Source: Sphagnum compactum
Lineage: Eukaryota > Bryophyta > Sphagnopsida > Sphagnales
Assembly (NCBI GenBank): GCA_965153455.1
Contig: OZ234495.1
Span: forward strand, 62,001-126,000
DNA: 64,000 bases
Direction: 5' to 3'
Shown here: piece after piece, positions 35,181-45,985 of the stretch
How the letters are laid out: every line of letters starts with the position of its first letter
How positions within the stretch are numbered: the first letter of the stretch is position 1
The notes under the pieces: generated by a model
Seen by the model: the letters and a program-made list of their open reading frames with translations, nothing else
Database searches by the model: none
Told to the model about the DNA's origin: nothing
Program-made: the position numbers and the translations under genes

Positions 35181-35282
35181 AGTTCCAAAAGGAAGTTCAA
35201 CTTGGGTTGGGCAACCCCCAAGTGATGCAAGTGAGGAAGTGCCCATGGTCACACAACTTGAAGAAGCAAAAGAAATATAGAC

Positions 35283-35855
35283 CGTGATGAGGACATCACC
35301 TTTCTTTTAGGGGGTGGAAAGGTACACAAATGTACCACATCAAGTTGTAAGTGAAATAAAGGCTAAGTTTTTGAGCTTCCAAGAGATTGCATCACAAACA
35401 AGAGATTGCATCACAAACATAGAGATTGCATCTCAAACAAACAAACAAACAAAAAAAAAAAAAAAAAAAAACCACAATAAAAAGGGGTTGTCAAGTGGCA
35501 TGGACAAATGGAACTCTCTCGCGTATGCCCAAATCAAAATCGGACTCCACTTAGAGGCTAGGAGAAATCTTGGTCCCAAAAGAGGAGGTAAGCAAGGTGA
35601 GCTTACGGGGACGTGCACATGCCCAACGTGCATCCCAAAGGGTTGGTTGGTAGTGGCGGCCAACGCGGGGAGTCATGACCCCGTTCACGTACTATAATCG
35701 TGTAGCTTGGGACTTAGGCCTTTGCAAAGCCTAAACGTTGCTTCTCGTACCTTGATAAGCATACCTTTTCGTGAAGGCTTGGTTGTTGTGACCGAGGCGC
35801 GAGATGGGGGAAAGGAGTCATGTCAAGTAGCTTGAGTCAAGAGTAGACTTGACTT
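35283..35855 (+). mobile_element. 3' UTR of the non-autonomous element, first part
   Basis: Family 3' UTR opening with GTGATG-AGGA-CATCAC. It contains an (AAAC)n plus A-run at about 35437-35471 and a conserved short frame ending SHDPVHVL near 35697. Confidence 0.75.
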
Positions 35856-36306
35856 GAGTTCCTCATGAGGGAAAGGATGAAATAGTTCCTCCCAAATGAG
35901 GGGGGGGTCTAAGAGAGACCCTCTTGGACTTGTCAAGAGAGTGTTGGAAGCTTGGGGGACGCCCGAGTTAGCTTGAGACAAGGTCCGAGCCGCAAGGTGT
36001 CGGCTCGAGTTCCTCATGAAGGAAAGGATGAAAGAGTTCCTCCCGAGTGAGGGGGGGGGTTTAAGAGAAACCCTCCCGGACTTGTCAAGAGAGTGTTGGA
36101 AGCTTGGGGACGCCTAAGTTAGCTTGAGACAAGGTCCAAGCCGCAAGGTGTCGGCAAATGATGACTCATGAGGGGAAGGATGAAATAGTTCCTCCCGAGT
36201 GAGGGAGGGGGTTTAAGAGAAACCTTCCTCGACTTGTCAAGAGAATGTTGGAAGCTTGGGGATGCCCGAGTTAGCTTGAGACAAGGGCCAAGCCGCAAGG
36301 TGTCGG
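35856..36306 (+). repeat. Three tandem ~150-bp repeats in the 3' UTR
   Basis: Three successive units each run from a CTCATGA(A/G)GG start to CCGCAAGGTGTCGGC (ends near 36004, 36155 and 36306). They differ by about 10% from one another. The autonomous copy at 48-55 kb has a single version of this segment. Confidence 0.88.
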
Positions 36307-36395
36307 CAAGTGATGGCCAAAGATCCAAAAGAAAGCAAGTGCAATTGTGTGGGTGAAAACCCTAAGTGTCAATGAGGACATTGACCTCTTCTTCT

Positions 36396-36574
36396 AGTGA
36401 GGGAGAGTGTCGCAACCCTAGCCTTGGCTCAAGGCCAAGGCAAGGGGGTTACAAGGTGCAAGCCTAATAGTAGACCCGGGAGTCACATCGCATGCTCCCG
36501 GGAGTGCAACCGTGAGAGAGAGAAAACTCTAAGTGTCAATGAGGACATTGACCTCTTCTTCTAGTGGGGGAGAG
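36396..36574 (+). promoter_or_regulatory. Duplicated polypurine tract with partial LTR between
   Basis: The first PPT-like AGTGAGGGAGAG (36396-36407) is followed by only ~104 bp of LTR start (from 36408), then a repeat of the pre-PPT leader and a second PPT AGTGGGGGAGAG (36563-36574) before the full LTR. The partial LTR differs from the full LTRs at several sites, so it came from another copy. Confidence 0.85.
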
Positions 36575-37664
36575 TGTCGCAACCCTAGCCTTTGGCTTGC
36601 GACCAAGGCAAGGGGGTTGTGAGGTTGCGGGCCTAGTAGTAGACCCGGGAGGCACATCACATGCTCCCGGGAGTGCAAGGAGTGCAAAGAGTCCAGAGAG
36701 TGTGAGGGAGTGAACCCTCACACTCCCAAGTGAACTCCCACGTTGGGAGTTGGTGAGAGTTGGAGTCCCGGAGGGACTCCCGAAACTTCAGAGAGCGTTT
36801 TGAGGGGTCAAAACTCCATGGCTTGTTTTGCACTTTATATCAATGGAAAGCTCTTGAAGTGTAGATGTCCAAAATGGGCTCGCATTGCTCATTTGGACAT
36901 CTGAAACACAAGTTATGGCCAAAAGAAGGCCCGGGAGTCGAATTCCCGGGAGTCGTCCAGTTTTGACTCCCGACCACTAAAAGTCGGGAATCGACCCGAA
37001 ATACTAGGCTGCAGAGGACGTGCCACATATCGTTGGAAAGCTCTCGACGAGAGCTACAACTTTGCTTCAGACCGCATCGCGATCCGAGGTCTGCTCGCAA
37101 TGTTATGGGGCTCCAAAGTCGCGGGAGTCCCATTTGGCGCGATTTCGGGACTCCCACGCGGGAGTCCCGGGAAAAATAGCCATTTGGATGTAGCCTCCGT
37201 GGAGAGTCACAGAGTATACTATAAGGGGGGAAGTGGTTGGCTTCCCCAAGGGGGAAGGTGCTGGCTTCCCCACCAAAGGGAGTGAGGTGGTGGCTTACTC
37301 CCGAGCCCGGAGTGTGTGTGTGTTCAAAGTGAGTCCGAGTTCACCCGTGGCTTGTCCCAACACCAAAAAGGATTCAACATGAGTCCCAAGGGGGAAGGTG
37401 ATGGCTTCCCCAAGGTCCGGGCCGTGGCTCTTCCTAGCACCAAAGGTGCTCCAACTTTGGACTAACCACTTGGAGTGGTTAATGGAGGGTCCGTGTGAGT
37501 GAGTCAAGCTTGTCAACTCTTCCTAGTCCCATCCCGGAGCTCCAACACACCCTTCTACCCCTCAAGTGTTGTGAGCTAGGGAGCGGCTCCAAGTTCCAAC
37601 CGCTTCCGCATTGCCGCATACTTGGACCCTCGAGTGGGTCCACAAGGAACTTGGGAGCGCGTCA
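36575..37664 (+). mobile_element. 3' LTR of the non-autonomous element
   Basis: 1090 bp, the same length and apparently the same sequence as 33051-34140, ending GCGCGTCA before GGGAG. Confidence 0.93.
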
Positions 37665-37792
37665 GGGAGGGCAAGTCAAGATGCCCAAAGATCTTAGCTG
37701 CCACTCTCTATTGTCGCCAACTTGTGACTCACATGCTGTACTTTCACCTATTGATAATTAGTCAAAGTAGCTCACCAGTAGGTGACATATTC

Positions 37793-37862
37793 TGATGCGC
37801 TCCCAAGTCCCTAGTTAGTCCCAAGATGGGGCTAACTTACTCAAGTTGCGGAAAAGGGGAGG
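37793..37862 (-). mobile_element. LTR terminal fragment
   Basis: About 70 bp of LTR end in minus orientation (TGATGCGCTCCC onward). It jumps directly into gag sequence at about 37863, marking a deletion junction. Confidence 0.7.
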
Positions 37863-38621
37863 GACTCGCCCCACATCCGAGAAGCCTTCCACTTTCATGA
37901 TGGCTTTGGATAGTGAGGAGGGCCAATTTTCCTCAAGCTTGCGCTTGGCCCAAGTTGGAAGCCCCATCACAAATTGGCACACACGATCCAGTTCATGCAT
38001 GTGCCGGATCTCAAGCATGAGTTCCGAATAAGTCTTCACATATTACCGCAAATTATCATTTGTGGCATTCACAAGGTCGCGGAGTTTGCACCTTGATATG
38101 TCTTCGGAATTCCTTGGAATAAATTCTGCCTCAATGCATTCCTTGAAGAACTCCGAAGTGTAGCCATGGTTTTTCCCTTCCTCTTGTCTCACCGTCCGCC
38201 ACCATGTGGCGGCATAGCCTTTCAAGTAGGATTGAGCAAGCTCCATGGCGGAATGCCGAACCTTGGCGGCATGTAAGTAATCATCCATTTCTGCAAGCCA
38301 AGCATCCACCACTTTTCGGTCGCGAGCACCATCGAAGTTCCCAGGCTTGGCCGGTTGAAACCTTTCACTTTTGGAGGTTGACGTTTTGAGGGCCGCCACC
38401 AACTCACCGAAGTCGGGCCTACCCATCTTGAGGAGGACTTCCAATTGTTCCGGGGTGAATAGGACCAAGCTCCGTTGTTCCTCCTCACTTTCGGGCTCAT
38501 CTTGGTCCTCCCGGGTTCTTGGTTCCTCCTCCCTAATTGATTTCGGCGGAACTACAAGGTTTTTGATGGGTTCCTTGACCATGGCTTTTTTAGCTTGCTT
38601 ACAGTTCTTCTTGGGTGCCAT
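37863..38621 (-). pseudogene. Truncated gag (minus strand), nested copy 1
   Basis: Begins with ATG at 38621 (MAPKKNCKQ). It runs through [34 protein letters not shown] to the GFSDVGR segment, then stops at the junction. A base loss near KVRHSAM and a stop after NATNDNLR break the frame. Zinc knuckle and pol are missing. Confidence 0.85.
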
Positions 38622-38656
38622 CCAAAACCCCAAGAAGTGAATCGAGCTCACCTTAA

Positions 38657-38668
38657 GCTCTGATACCA
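38657..38668 (-). promoter_or_regulatory. Primer binding site, nested copy 1
   Basis: TGGTATCAGAGC on the minus strand, two bases inside the LTR that starts at 38671. Confidence 0.88.
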
Positions 38669-38670
38669 AG

Positions 38671-39487
38671 TGATGCGCTCCCAAGTCCCTAGTTAGTCCC
38701 AAGTTGGGCTAACTTGTTCAAGTTGCGGAAAAGGGAAGGACTCAAGGCACACTCCCAGCCTTCAGCACTAAGAAGGGTAGAGGGTCGTGCTGAAGCCTTG
38801 GGATGGACTAGGAAGAGTGACAAGCTTTTCACCTACTCAAATCTGCATCAAAACCAACCACAAGTTGATTAGACCACTTTCTAGATCACTTTGGTGCTAA
38901 GACAAGTCACGGGCAACCTTGGACTCACTTGATTCACCACGGCCCGGACTCGGGGGAAGCCACCACCTTCCCCCATATAGTATTCTCTGCAGCTCTCCGC
39001 CGAGGCTACATCCGAATGACACTTTTTCCTGGGACTCCCAAGGAGGAGTCCTGAAACTGTCCTGGTTTGGACTGCCGGGACTTTGGGAGCATATATCTCC
39101 CAGCTCAAACCTCCGATTGGAGCGAGGTCTGAACCAAAGTTGTAGCTTTCCTCAAGATCTTTCCAAGGGTGTGTTGCACTCCACTTGCACACACTGGGAT
39201 CTAGTCGATTTATGACTTTTAGTGATCAGGAGTCAAACTGCCAGTTTGACTCCTGGCCCTTGTTTTGCCCATAACTTAGGCTGCAGATGTCCAAATGGCC
39301 CATGCAAGGCCATTTTCGACATGTACACTTCAAGACCTTTTCATTGATATAATGAACACCTCAATGCAAGGTGTTTTGGCCCCTGCGATTGAGCTCTGAG
39401 TTTTCAGGAGTCCCGGAGGACTCCAAGTCCCCATCTTTGAGAGTGTGAGCTGCATCCTCACACTTTGCCCAAAGTGGGGTTGCGACA
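38671..39487 (-). mobile_element. 5' LTR of nested copy 1
   Basis: An 817-bp LTR in minus orientation with PBS and gag to its left. Its TG end joins another gag copy directly at 39488, without a polypurine tract, so this element inserted into that gag. Confidence 0.88.
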
Positions 39488-40119
39488 TCATGCATGTGCC
39501 GAATCTCAAGCATTAATTCTGAATAAGCCCTCACATATTGCCGCATGTTGTCATTTCTGGCATTCACAAGGTCGCGGAGGTTGCACCTTGAGATGAAGTC
39601 GGAATTCCTTGGAACAAATTGTGATTCAATTCGTTCCTTAAAAAACTCCCAAGTGTAGCCATGGTTCTTCCCTTCCTCTTGTCTCACTGTCCTCCACCAT
39701 GTGGCGGCATAGCCTTTCAAGTAGGATTGGGCAAGCTCCACGGCTGAATGCCGTCCAACCTTGGCGGCATGTATATAATCATCCATTTCGGCAAGCCAAA
39801 CATCCATAACCTTTCGGTAGCAGGCACCATCGAAGTTCCTGGGCTTGGCCAGTTGAAACCTTTCATTTCTGGAGGTCCCTGTTTTGAGGGCTGCCACCAA
39901 CTCACCGAAGTCAGGCCTATTCATTTTGAGGAGGACTTCCAATTGTTCCGAGGTGAATACGACCGAGCTCCGTTGCTCCTCTTCACTTTCGGGCTCATCT
40001 TGGTCCTCCCGGGTTCTTGGTTCCTCCTCCCCAATTGACTCCGGCGGGACTACTAGGTCTTCGACGAGTTCTTCCAACATAGTTTCTTGAGCTTGCTTAC
40101 GGTTCTTCTTGGGTGCCAT
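39488..40119 (-). pseudogene. Truncated gag (minus strand), nested copy 2
   Basis: From ATG at 40119 (MAPKKNRKQAQ) to the LMLEIRHMH segment, in frame throughout. It is then cut by the LTR at 39487 inside CATGCATGA, so the frame reads on into LTR sequence. About 210 gag residues remain. Confidence 0.87.
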
Positions 40120-40155
40120 CCGAAATTCCCAAGAAGTGAATCGAGCTCACCTTAA

Positions 40156-40167
40156 GCTCTGATACCA
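40156..40167 (-). promoter_or_regulatory. Primer binding site, nested copy 2
   Basis: TGGTATCAGAGC on the minus strand, adjacent to the LTR beginning at 40170. Confidence 0.88.
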
Positions 40168-40169
40168 AG

Positions 40170-40993
40170 TGACGCGCTCCTAAGTTCGTAGTTTGTCCCA
40201 AGATGGGGCTAACTTGCTCAAGTTGCGGAAAAGTGAGGGATTCGGGGCACGCTTCCAGATTTTAGCACTAAAAGGGGTAGAGGGGCGTGCTGAAGCCTCA
40301 GGATGGGACTAGGAAGAGTGACAAGCTTACTTACTTACTCAAACCTGCATCGAAACCAACCAACAAGTTGATTAGTTCACTTTTTAGAACACCCTTGGTG
40401 CTACGACAAGCCACGGGCAACTCTGGACTCATAAGACTCACCACGGCCTGGACTCGGGGGGAAGCCACCACCTTCCCCCATATAGTATTCTTTGCGTTCG
40501 CCCGCGGCACTCACATCCGAATGGCTTTTTGTCCCGGGACTCCCAAGGAGGAGTCCCAAAACTGTCCCGGTTTGGACTCATGGGATTTTGGAAGCTCATA
40601 ACTCCTAGCTTAGACCTCCGATTGGGATGAAGTCTAAAGCAATCTTGTAGCTCTCCTCAAGAACTTTCTAACGGCATGTCGCACTTCACCTGCACGTACC
40701 AGGATCGGGTCGATTCCTGACTTTTAGTGGTCAGGAGTCAAACTGCCAGCTTAACTCCCGACCCTTCTTTCGACCATAACTTGTGTTGCAGATGTTTGAA
40801 TGGCTCATGCAAGGCCATTTTTGACATCTACATTTCAAGACCTTTCCAACGGTATAAAGAACACTTCAATGCAAGGTGTTTTGACCCTTGTAATCAAGCT
40901 TTGCGTTTTCAGGAGTCCTAGAGAATTCCAAGTTCCCACTTTTGGGAGTGTGAATTTTATCCTCACACTTTGCCTCAAAGTGGGGTTACGACA
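40170..40993 (-). mobile_element. 5' LTR of nested copy 2
   Basis: An 824-bp LTR in minus orientation (TGACGCGCTCC to GGGGTTACGACA). The right flank is the AT-rich repeat at 40994. No target duplication matches the left edge of the complex. Confidence 0.88.
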
Positions 40994-41313
40994 CACCCCT
41001 TCCTCCTGAACAATGAATAAATATAATAAAACAATTTCCCTGGCCCCTCTCAACAGTAAAAAATAATTTATGAAAGTTACAAGTAGTAAAAAAGAACAAA
41101 AAGTAACAAACAATGAACCTTCAACAGTAAAAAGTAATTTACAAAAGTTACAAGCAATAAAAAAAGTAACAAAAAAAAACAAAAAGTGAAAAAAGTCAAA
41201 AAAAAAAGCCTGGCATTACAGTAAAACACCCTGGCATTACACTATGTTTTTGGTGGTCAAACAGCCTCTAGCCCGCGACCTTATGGGCGTAATGGCCAGA
41301 TCATATGTATAGG
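40994..41313 (+). repeat. AT-rich dispersed repeat, copy 1
   Basis: Shares its order and end with 47707-47935: CTGAACAAT, CAACAGTAAAAA, ACAAAAGTTACAA, two GGCATTACA-type blocks, then TGTTTTT.GTGGTCAAA and CATATGTATAGG, where similarity stops in both. It contains an internal partial duplication. Family not recognised. Confidence 0.75.
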
Positions 41314-42906
41314 TGACAATTAAGTGGGAAAATCCAATTTTTTTTGTGGATGATTTTAATCCATTGTGCGCATAAAATGGTTGGTCATGATAACTTACTA
41401 AGTTGGATGAATTTCAAGTCAATTTCAATTGAAAATTTGGCATTCATATGTAAATTTTCCATTATGCATTTTGGAATGTGGATACAACTTCCTACTCTAA
41501 CATGCATTGGATTTTTGAAAAGGCTAATTTAAAAGGAGCCATGTTACAAAATCTTATAATCTTTTTTTTCTTTTTTTTATCAAAAGTTAAGCCTTGGGAT
41601 TAAACATCACTTTGCTTAGATAGAGGAAAAGAACAGACAAATTCAACCCCCTCTACTTCCAGCAAGTGTGACTCCTTTATAGCATACTCGATGATGCTGA
41701 AATTTGGAGAGAACCTTCTACACCTCCTAAACAAGAACTGGTTTAAGTTTGACACAAATCCAACGGTGGATTTGGGAAGAAAAACTATTTGAAATAAAAC
41801 TCCAAAGGCTTTGTCATGGAAATCCTTCCATGAACTCCACTACAAACACCCTCTACTTCCGGCAAGTGTAACTCCCTCACAGCAAACCCGATGATGCTGA
41901 AATTTGGAGAGACCTTTTACACCTCCTAAACAAAAATTATTTTAAGTTTGACACAAATCCAACGGTGGATTTGGGAAGAACAACTATTTGAAACAAAACT
42001 CCAGAGGCTTTGTCATGGAAATCCTTCCATGCTTATTTCTTGCACACATCCTTTTCTTGAACAACACCTTTCCACACAAAAGAACTAATCTTTTCCTCAC
42101 ACATTCGTTTTCTTCCTTTCCCCTTCCACCAACACAAAATACTCCTTTCTCCCTTAGTAAGCCTTCATGACCTTCCTTGAGCTTGTTCCCCTTGACCAAT
42201 GGAAGCTTCGAAATCCTTCCCTCCAATCAATGGCCTCCTCATCGTTTAAGAACCAATGAGAATTGAAAATGATTTACCCTCCAATTGATTTTAGGATGAG
42301 AATTCTTGGGCCCAATGAGACACAAAAAATATTCCATCCTCCAATCAAATAGGATGACAATCCTCATGACTAATGGGATTGGAGGACTCATCCTTCCCGT
42401 TATCTTGGATATCTTGATGAAGTTCTTGAGCTTGATCCTTATCCTTTCCGTCCGTTGACCCTCACATCCTACTTCTTCATCCTAATTATTTCAAATAACT
42501 AATTACTAGGACAATTTATCGGTAGTAACAAGTAAACATCCTTGAGTCCTTACTTGACTAAATCAATTCAATGGTTGAAGTAACATCCCCGCATACCATT
42601 TACTCTTTTGATATCCCTTACTTATTTTTTCTTCCATGTACTAATTAACTATGTAGTACATAGTAAATTGGAATTAAAATTTGCATCACAAAAACCCCCA
42701 CATACTCCTAGATCCACCGTCGAAATTAGGGTTCGATGAATCCATTAGATCTAAGATGTTCGAGTTTTCATGAGGTTCCGTCGTCACTCTCACACCTTAC
42801 ACCTACCCTAATTTGTTAAATAAAAAGGCCTCGACCCCCTCTGAACGCAAGTACCACATTATTTCTGCTACCCTCTGTTTTTGTTGATGCAGGTGATAAT
42901 TTAGTC
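41314..42906. other. Intergenic DNA before small ORF copy 2
   Basis: AT-rich with a tandem duplication (41651-42031) and otherwise no gene seen. The last part has a leader-like ATTAGGGTTCGATGAATCC at about 42727 and a TTGATGCAG step at about 42885-42893 that could be a splice acceptor just before the ATG at 42907. Confidence 0.4.
41651..42031 (+). repeat. Tandem duplication, ~180-bp copies at a 200-bp period
   Basis: Copies at 41651-41832 and 41851-42031 start CTCTACTTCC and end GGAAATCCTTCCATG. They differ by about 10% by eye, so the duplication is not very recent. Confidence 0.9.
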
Positions 42907-43350
42907 ATGGCGGATGATGTCACTACACCTTTGAATCCTCCAGTTGCACCAGTAGACAAGGAAGAGCTTGAAGAAGCACCGCTTAACATAACACCGTTTG
43001 ACGAAGTAGCGCTTGAGGTGAATGTCTCTCAACGGTCGCGCGAAAAAGAACCATCCAGAAGAATGGTGCGCACTCGAGTCGATTGTTCGGCATGGGATCG
43101 TCAATTGTTTCCTAACCCACATGCTTTAGCAATTTATTTATAATTCGTTCCTGCTCAAGGATCCGCGCCAAAAAGGTTTGAAGAGTGTCAATGTGAAGAC
43201 GACGATGTTCGTTTTCATTGTCGAACTTGGGTTCCTGGTGATGGCCATTATCGTTGGCTACGAGGCCCAATTAACCATTTTTCTATGGAACATCGAGCCG
43301 AATACCTAGCTCGCACCATCCGTCGCATTCTGGAGTTTTTGCAATTGTGA
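42907..43350 (+). pseudogene. Unrecognised small protein family, copy 2, one premature stop
   Basis: A 148-codon frame from ATG 42907 to TGA 43348-43350 has a single internal stop, TAA at 43141-43143. The second half reads CRTWVPGDGHYRWLRG and then EYLARTIRRIL and ends FLQL. It matches copy 1 (20035-20457) without gaps for 85 positions. The TAA falls opposite CAA (Gln) in copy 1, and copy 1's TGA falls opposite Trp here. The N-terminus is acidic (DKEELEEAPL) followed by a basic patch (RSREKEPSRR). No transmembrane segment or known domain is seen. Confidence 0.6.
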
Positions 43351-43867
43351 TCTATTCCCTTCAAGTTGTTTATTAAGTTGTAATTCACTTGAGGCCACTC
43401 CGGTGGAAATGTTAATACTTAAGTTTGATTTTGATTATATCTAAGCGTTTGATAGAAGTGAAAACTAAATAAAGATGTATTAGGATTACATCCTAGAAAT
43501 CTTTCTAGTACATCATTCGTGTCTGAAGATTATTCTACAGACTAACTTAATATTATCATGGCGAAATGTTATTGTTAGTTATGGGCTTGTATTCCCAATA
43601 TATCAATAAATCACATGTAATTCTACATCCCCTTTCCTTTTTCTACAACATAAAAGGATAATGCACTTAAAAAGGTTTACTAGGTCCTAAAACTAACTAA
43701 GCCTTGCATCAATTTAAATAAATGAGTCTTCTACGCTGAAATATCCAAAGGTTAATTCAACTCTTAATAATTATTACTTGGAGGTTTATCAGGATTCAAA
43801 TCATTAATACTAAGGAAAACTATGGAACTAAGGCTTAACAATTTGTGGTATTATAATCCATGGCTCA
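43351..43867. other. AT-rich DNA, no feature seen
   Basis: The segment following small ORF copy 2. No coding signal and no similarity to the segment after copy 1. Confidence 0.5.
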
Positions 43868-44195
43868 CATTCCTTTTAGTCTTTTTTTCCCCAAAACACT
43901 TGTTGCCTTTTTGGGAAAGAAAGGAATGGAGGGAATTGTTCCATTGGGTTCATTTTGGTCCTTTCTTCCCCATAAATTAACTAGTTGCCATTTTTGGAAA
44001 GAAAGGAACAAAGTCAATTGTTCCATTTGGTTCCTTTTGATCTTTTCTTTCACAAAATTTATTTGTCGCCTTTTTGAAAAAGAAAGGAATGAAGGCACCC
44101 ATTCCATGTAGTTCCTTTTGGTCTTTTCTTTCTTAAAATTTATTTGTTGCTTGTTTGGGAAAGAAAGGAATGGAGGCAACTGTTCCATTTAGATC
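43868..44195 (+). repeat. About four tandem ~80-bp repeats
   Basis: Degenerate units containing TTTGGTCTTTTCTTTC, AAATTTATTTGTTGCC, TTTTTGGGAAAGAAAGGAATG and GGCAACTGTTCCATT recur about four times. Divergence between units is considerable. Confidence 0.8.
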
Positions 44196-45985
44196 AAGGT
44201 TTAGGACTTAAGGCTTTAGGGTTTCCATGTGGGTTTTTGTTGGAAATGGTCCAAGGTAAAAACAAACATATATTTTGCCAATATGGATGACTCGGTGAGG
44301 TCATTATTGTAATAAGTTTTTTACCATTTGTTCTTGTATGGCCATAAAGTGGGTATAAGACCTACTAAAACAAATTTATTTTTTCGGAAGGCTTTTTATT
44401 CATTAAACCTATATAAGTTTGCAAAGGTAGTGTGCAATGTTGTTTTTGGTTCTCCCTTGCATTCCAAGGGAATTGGTTTGGAAGGTGACACATGCTTAGT
44501 GTCTATGAAAAGAAAGTTGGATGGAAATTCCCACATACCTTTTAAAAATGTCTTCACAATCAACATGCCCATCAAGAATAAGCCATTTGCCCATGTGTGT
44601 TAGAATCCACATCCCTTGTTCCTGCCACTCAATGTGTCTAATGTAAATCTTGGTGACATTATTCACGACAACTTTAATAGTTCCCATGGAGGAATTCCAA
44701 CATTTGCTACGACATTTTCAAAGTCCCACCATGTCCCCATAACTCCATCTAATGTGGTAACTTGATTTCAGATCCAAGTGGTGGAGAGTTATGTTTCATT
44801 ATATTAGTGGCATCTTCATAGGACAACCAACACAACAAGAATAACTTGTTCTATTGTTGTTTATGCAAACAACACTATTCAACGTTCAACATTCATAAGA
44901 TGGGGAGGACCAACTCTAGCCCCATGTTTCCTTGGATGATTTTATAATCATCACCATTTATAAGGGCTTGAAAAATGTTTTTGGTTTTGTTATAGTAGTA
45001 TGGTTCATTGTTGCACTTGTGGAGTTGTATGCAATTGAAGCACGACAAACCACCTATTCCCAAGGTTTGGCCTATTAAACTGGTCACAAATATTATTCGA
45101 CGTGAGGTTGATGCATTGGGTCAAACAAGTTTTGTGTTCATTCATGTTGCATTTCATGTTACACCAATAACGTACTTCAATCAACTCTGTATTTTTCTAG
45201 GAGTTGTCCCTAACATGAAAAATGGGTGCAACATCCATATGAAGGCAATGTTTGCCAACAAACATGGCTAAGATGAATGATGCATGCACCTTGGATGCCA
45301 ATGTTGTAAATATTACCTTCACACCTCAAGGACATACTTACATCTATGAACTATCGGTTTGTGAATCAACTATCACCAACCTACCATGCACCTACTTTGT
45401 CACAATTGGTGTGTCTTCCCAAGTAATTGTTCAGATTTTGTTTACAATCCAATAAGTTATAGACGTAGCTACTACTTTACTTGTAAGCACCTGCACTACA
45501 CTTATAATGTGCATTTGGACTTGGTACGGGACAATCAAACACACCAACCATCATTGAGTCAAAATGATGTAAAAGATATTTTGACGTTGGATCCTCTTGA
45601 ACCTTTTCATGCAACTTAATGTATAAAGGATAATATGGTGCCTCATTGATTTTTTAGAATTTAAAAATTTATATCTAGTGATAGTTCATGCAATTTTGGT
45701 TTTTATTTGTTACTTGTGTTTTCCTATTGATGAATAAAGATCGCACTTATGTATTGGTGCCCATGTATTGTGTATAATTTTTAGTTTATAGAAAGGCTTT
45801 AAATGATTTTATTGTATGGAGTTACATGACATTAAAAGTAATGTGTTGTGCACATGGGGAAAAGGGTTCATAGTTGTTGGAGGATTCAAAATAATAATTC
45901 CTTTCTATTTTGTTTACATGTTTAGTATCATTTTCATGGATTTTGAAACTTTACATCCATTTGTTTTTACAAATCCTTTTCCATG
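44196..45985. other. AT-rich DNA with short frames, no gene recognised
   Basis: Several 60-90-codon plus-strand frames (for example 44328-44603, 45008-45271 and 45386-45619) have no recognisable motif and do not join convincingly. Possibly very old element remains. Confidence 0.4.

Larger units (their letters stand above)
33051..37664 (+). mobile_element. Young non-autonomous chromovirus derivative
   Basis: A 4614-bp element with two 1090-bp LTRs and GGGAG target duplications at 33046-33050 and 37665-37669. PBS, the gag N-terminus, zinc knuckle, 3' UTR and PPT remain. RT, RNase H and nearly all of integrase are deleted, so it could move only with enzymes supplied by a relative. The two LTRs look identical by eye, implying a recent insertion. 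Confidence 0.93.

Noticed and set aside
39361-40119. 252-codon gag-LTR fusion frame as a novel protein
   Set aside because: The last ~40 codons are LTR sequence joined by insertion. It is a truncated gag, not a new gene.
41651-42031. CRISPR-like or LTR pair
   Set aside because: Only two adjacent ~180-bp copies with an 18-bp gap. A simple tandem duplication.
44328-45619. Series of plus-strand frames as exons of one gene
   Set aside because: No shared domain, no convincing splice sites joining compatible phases, and composition like the flanking AT-rich DNA.
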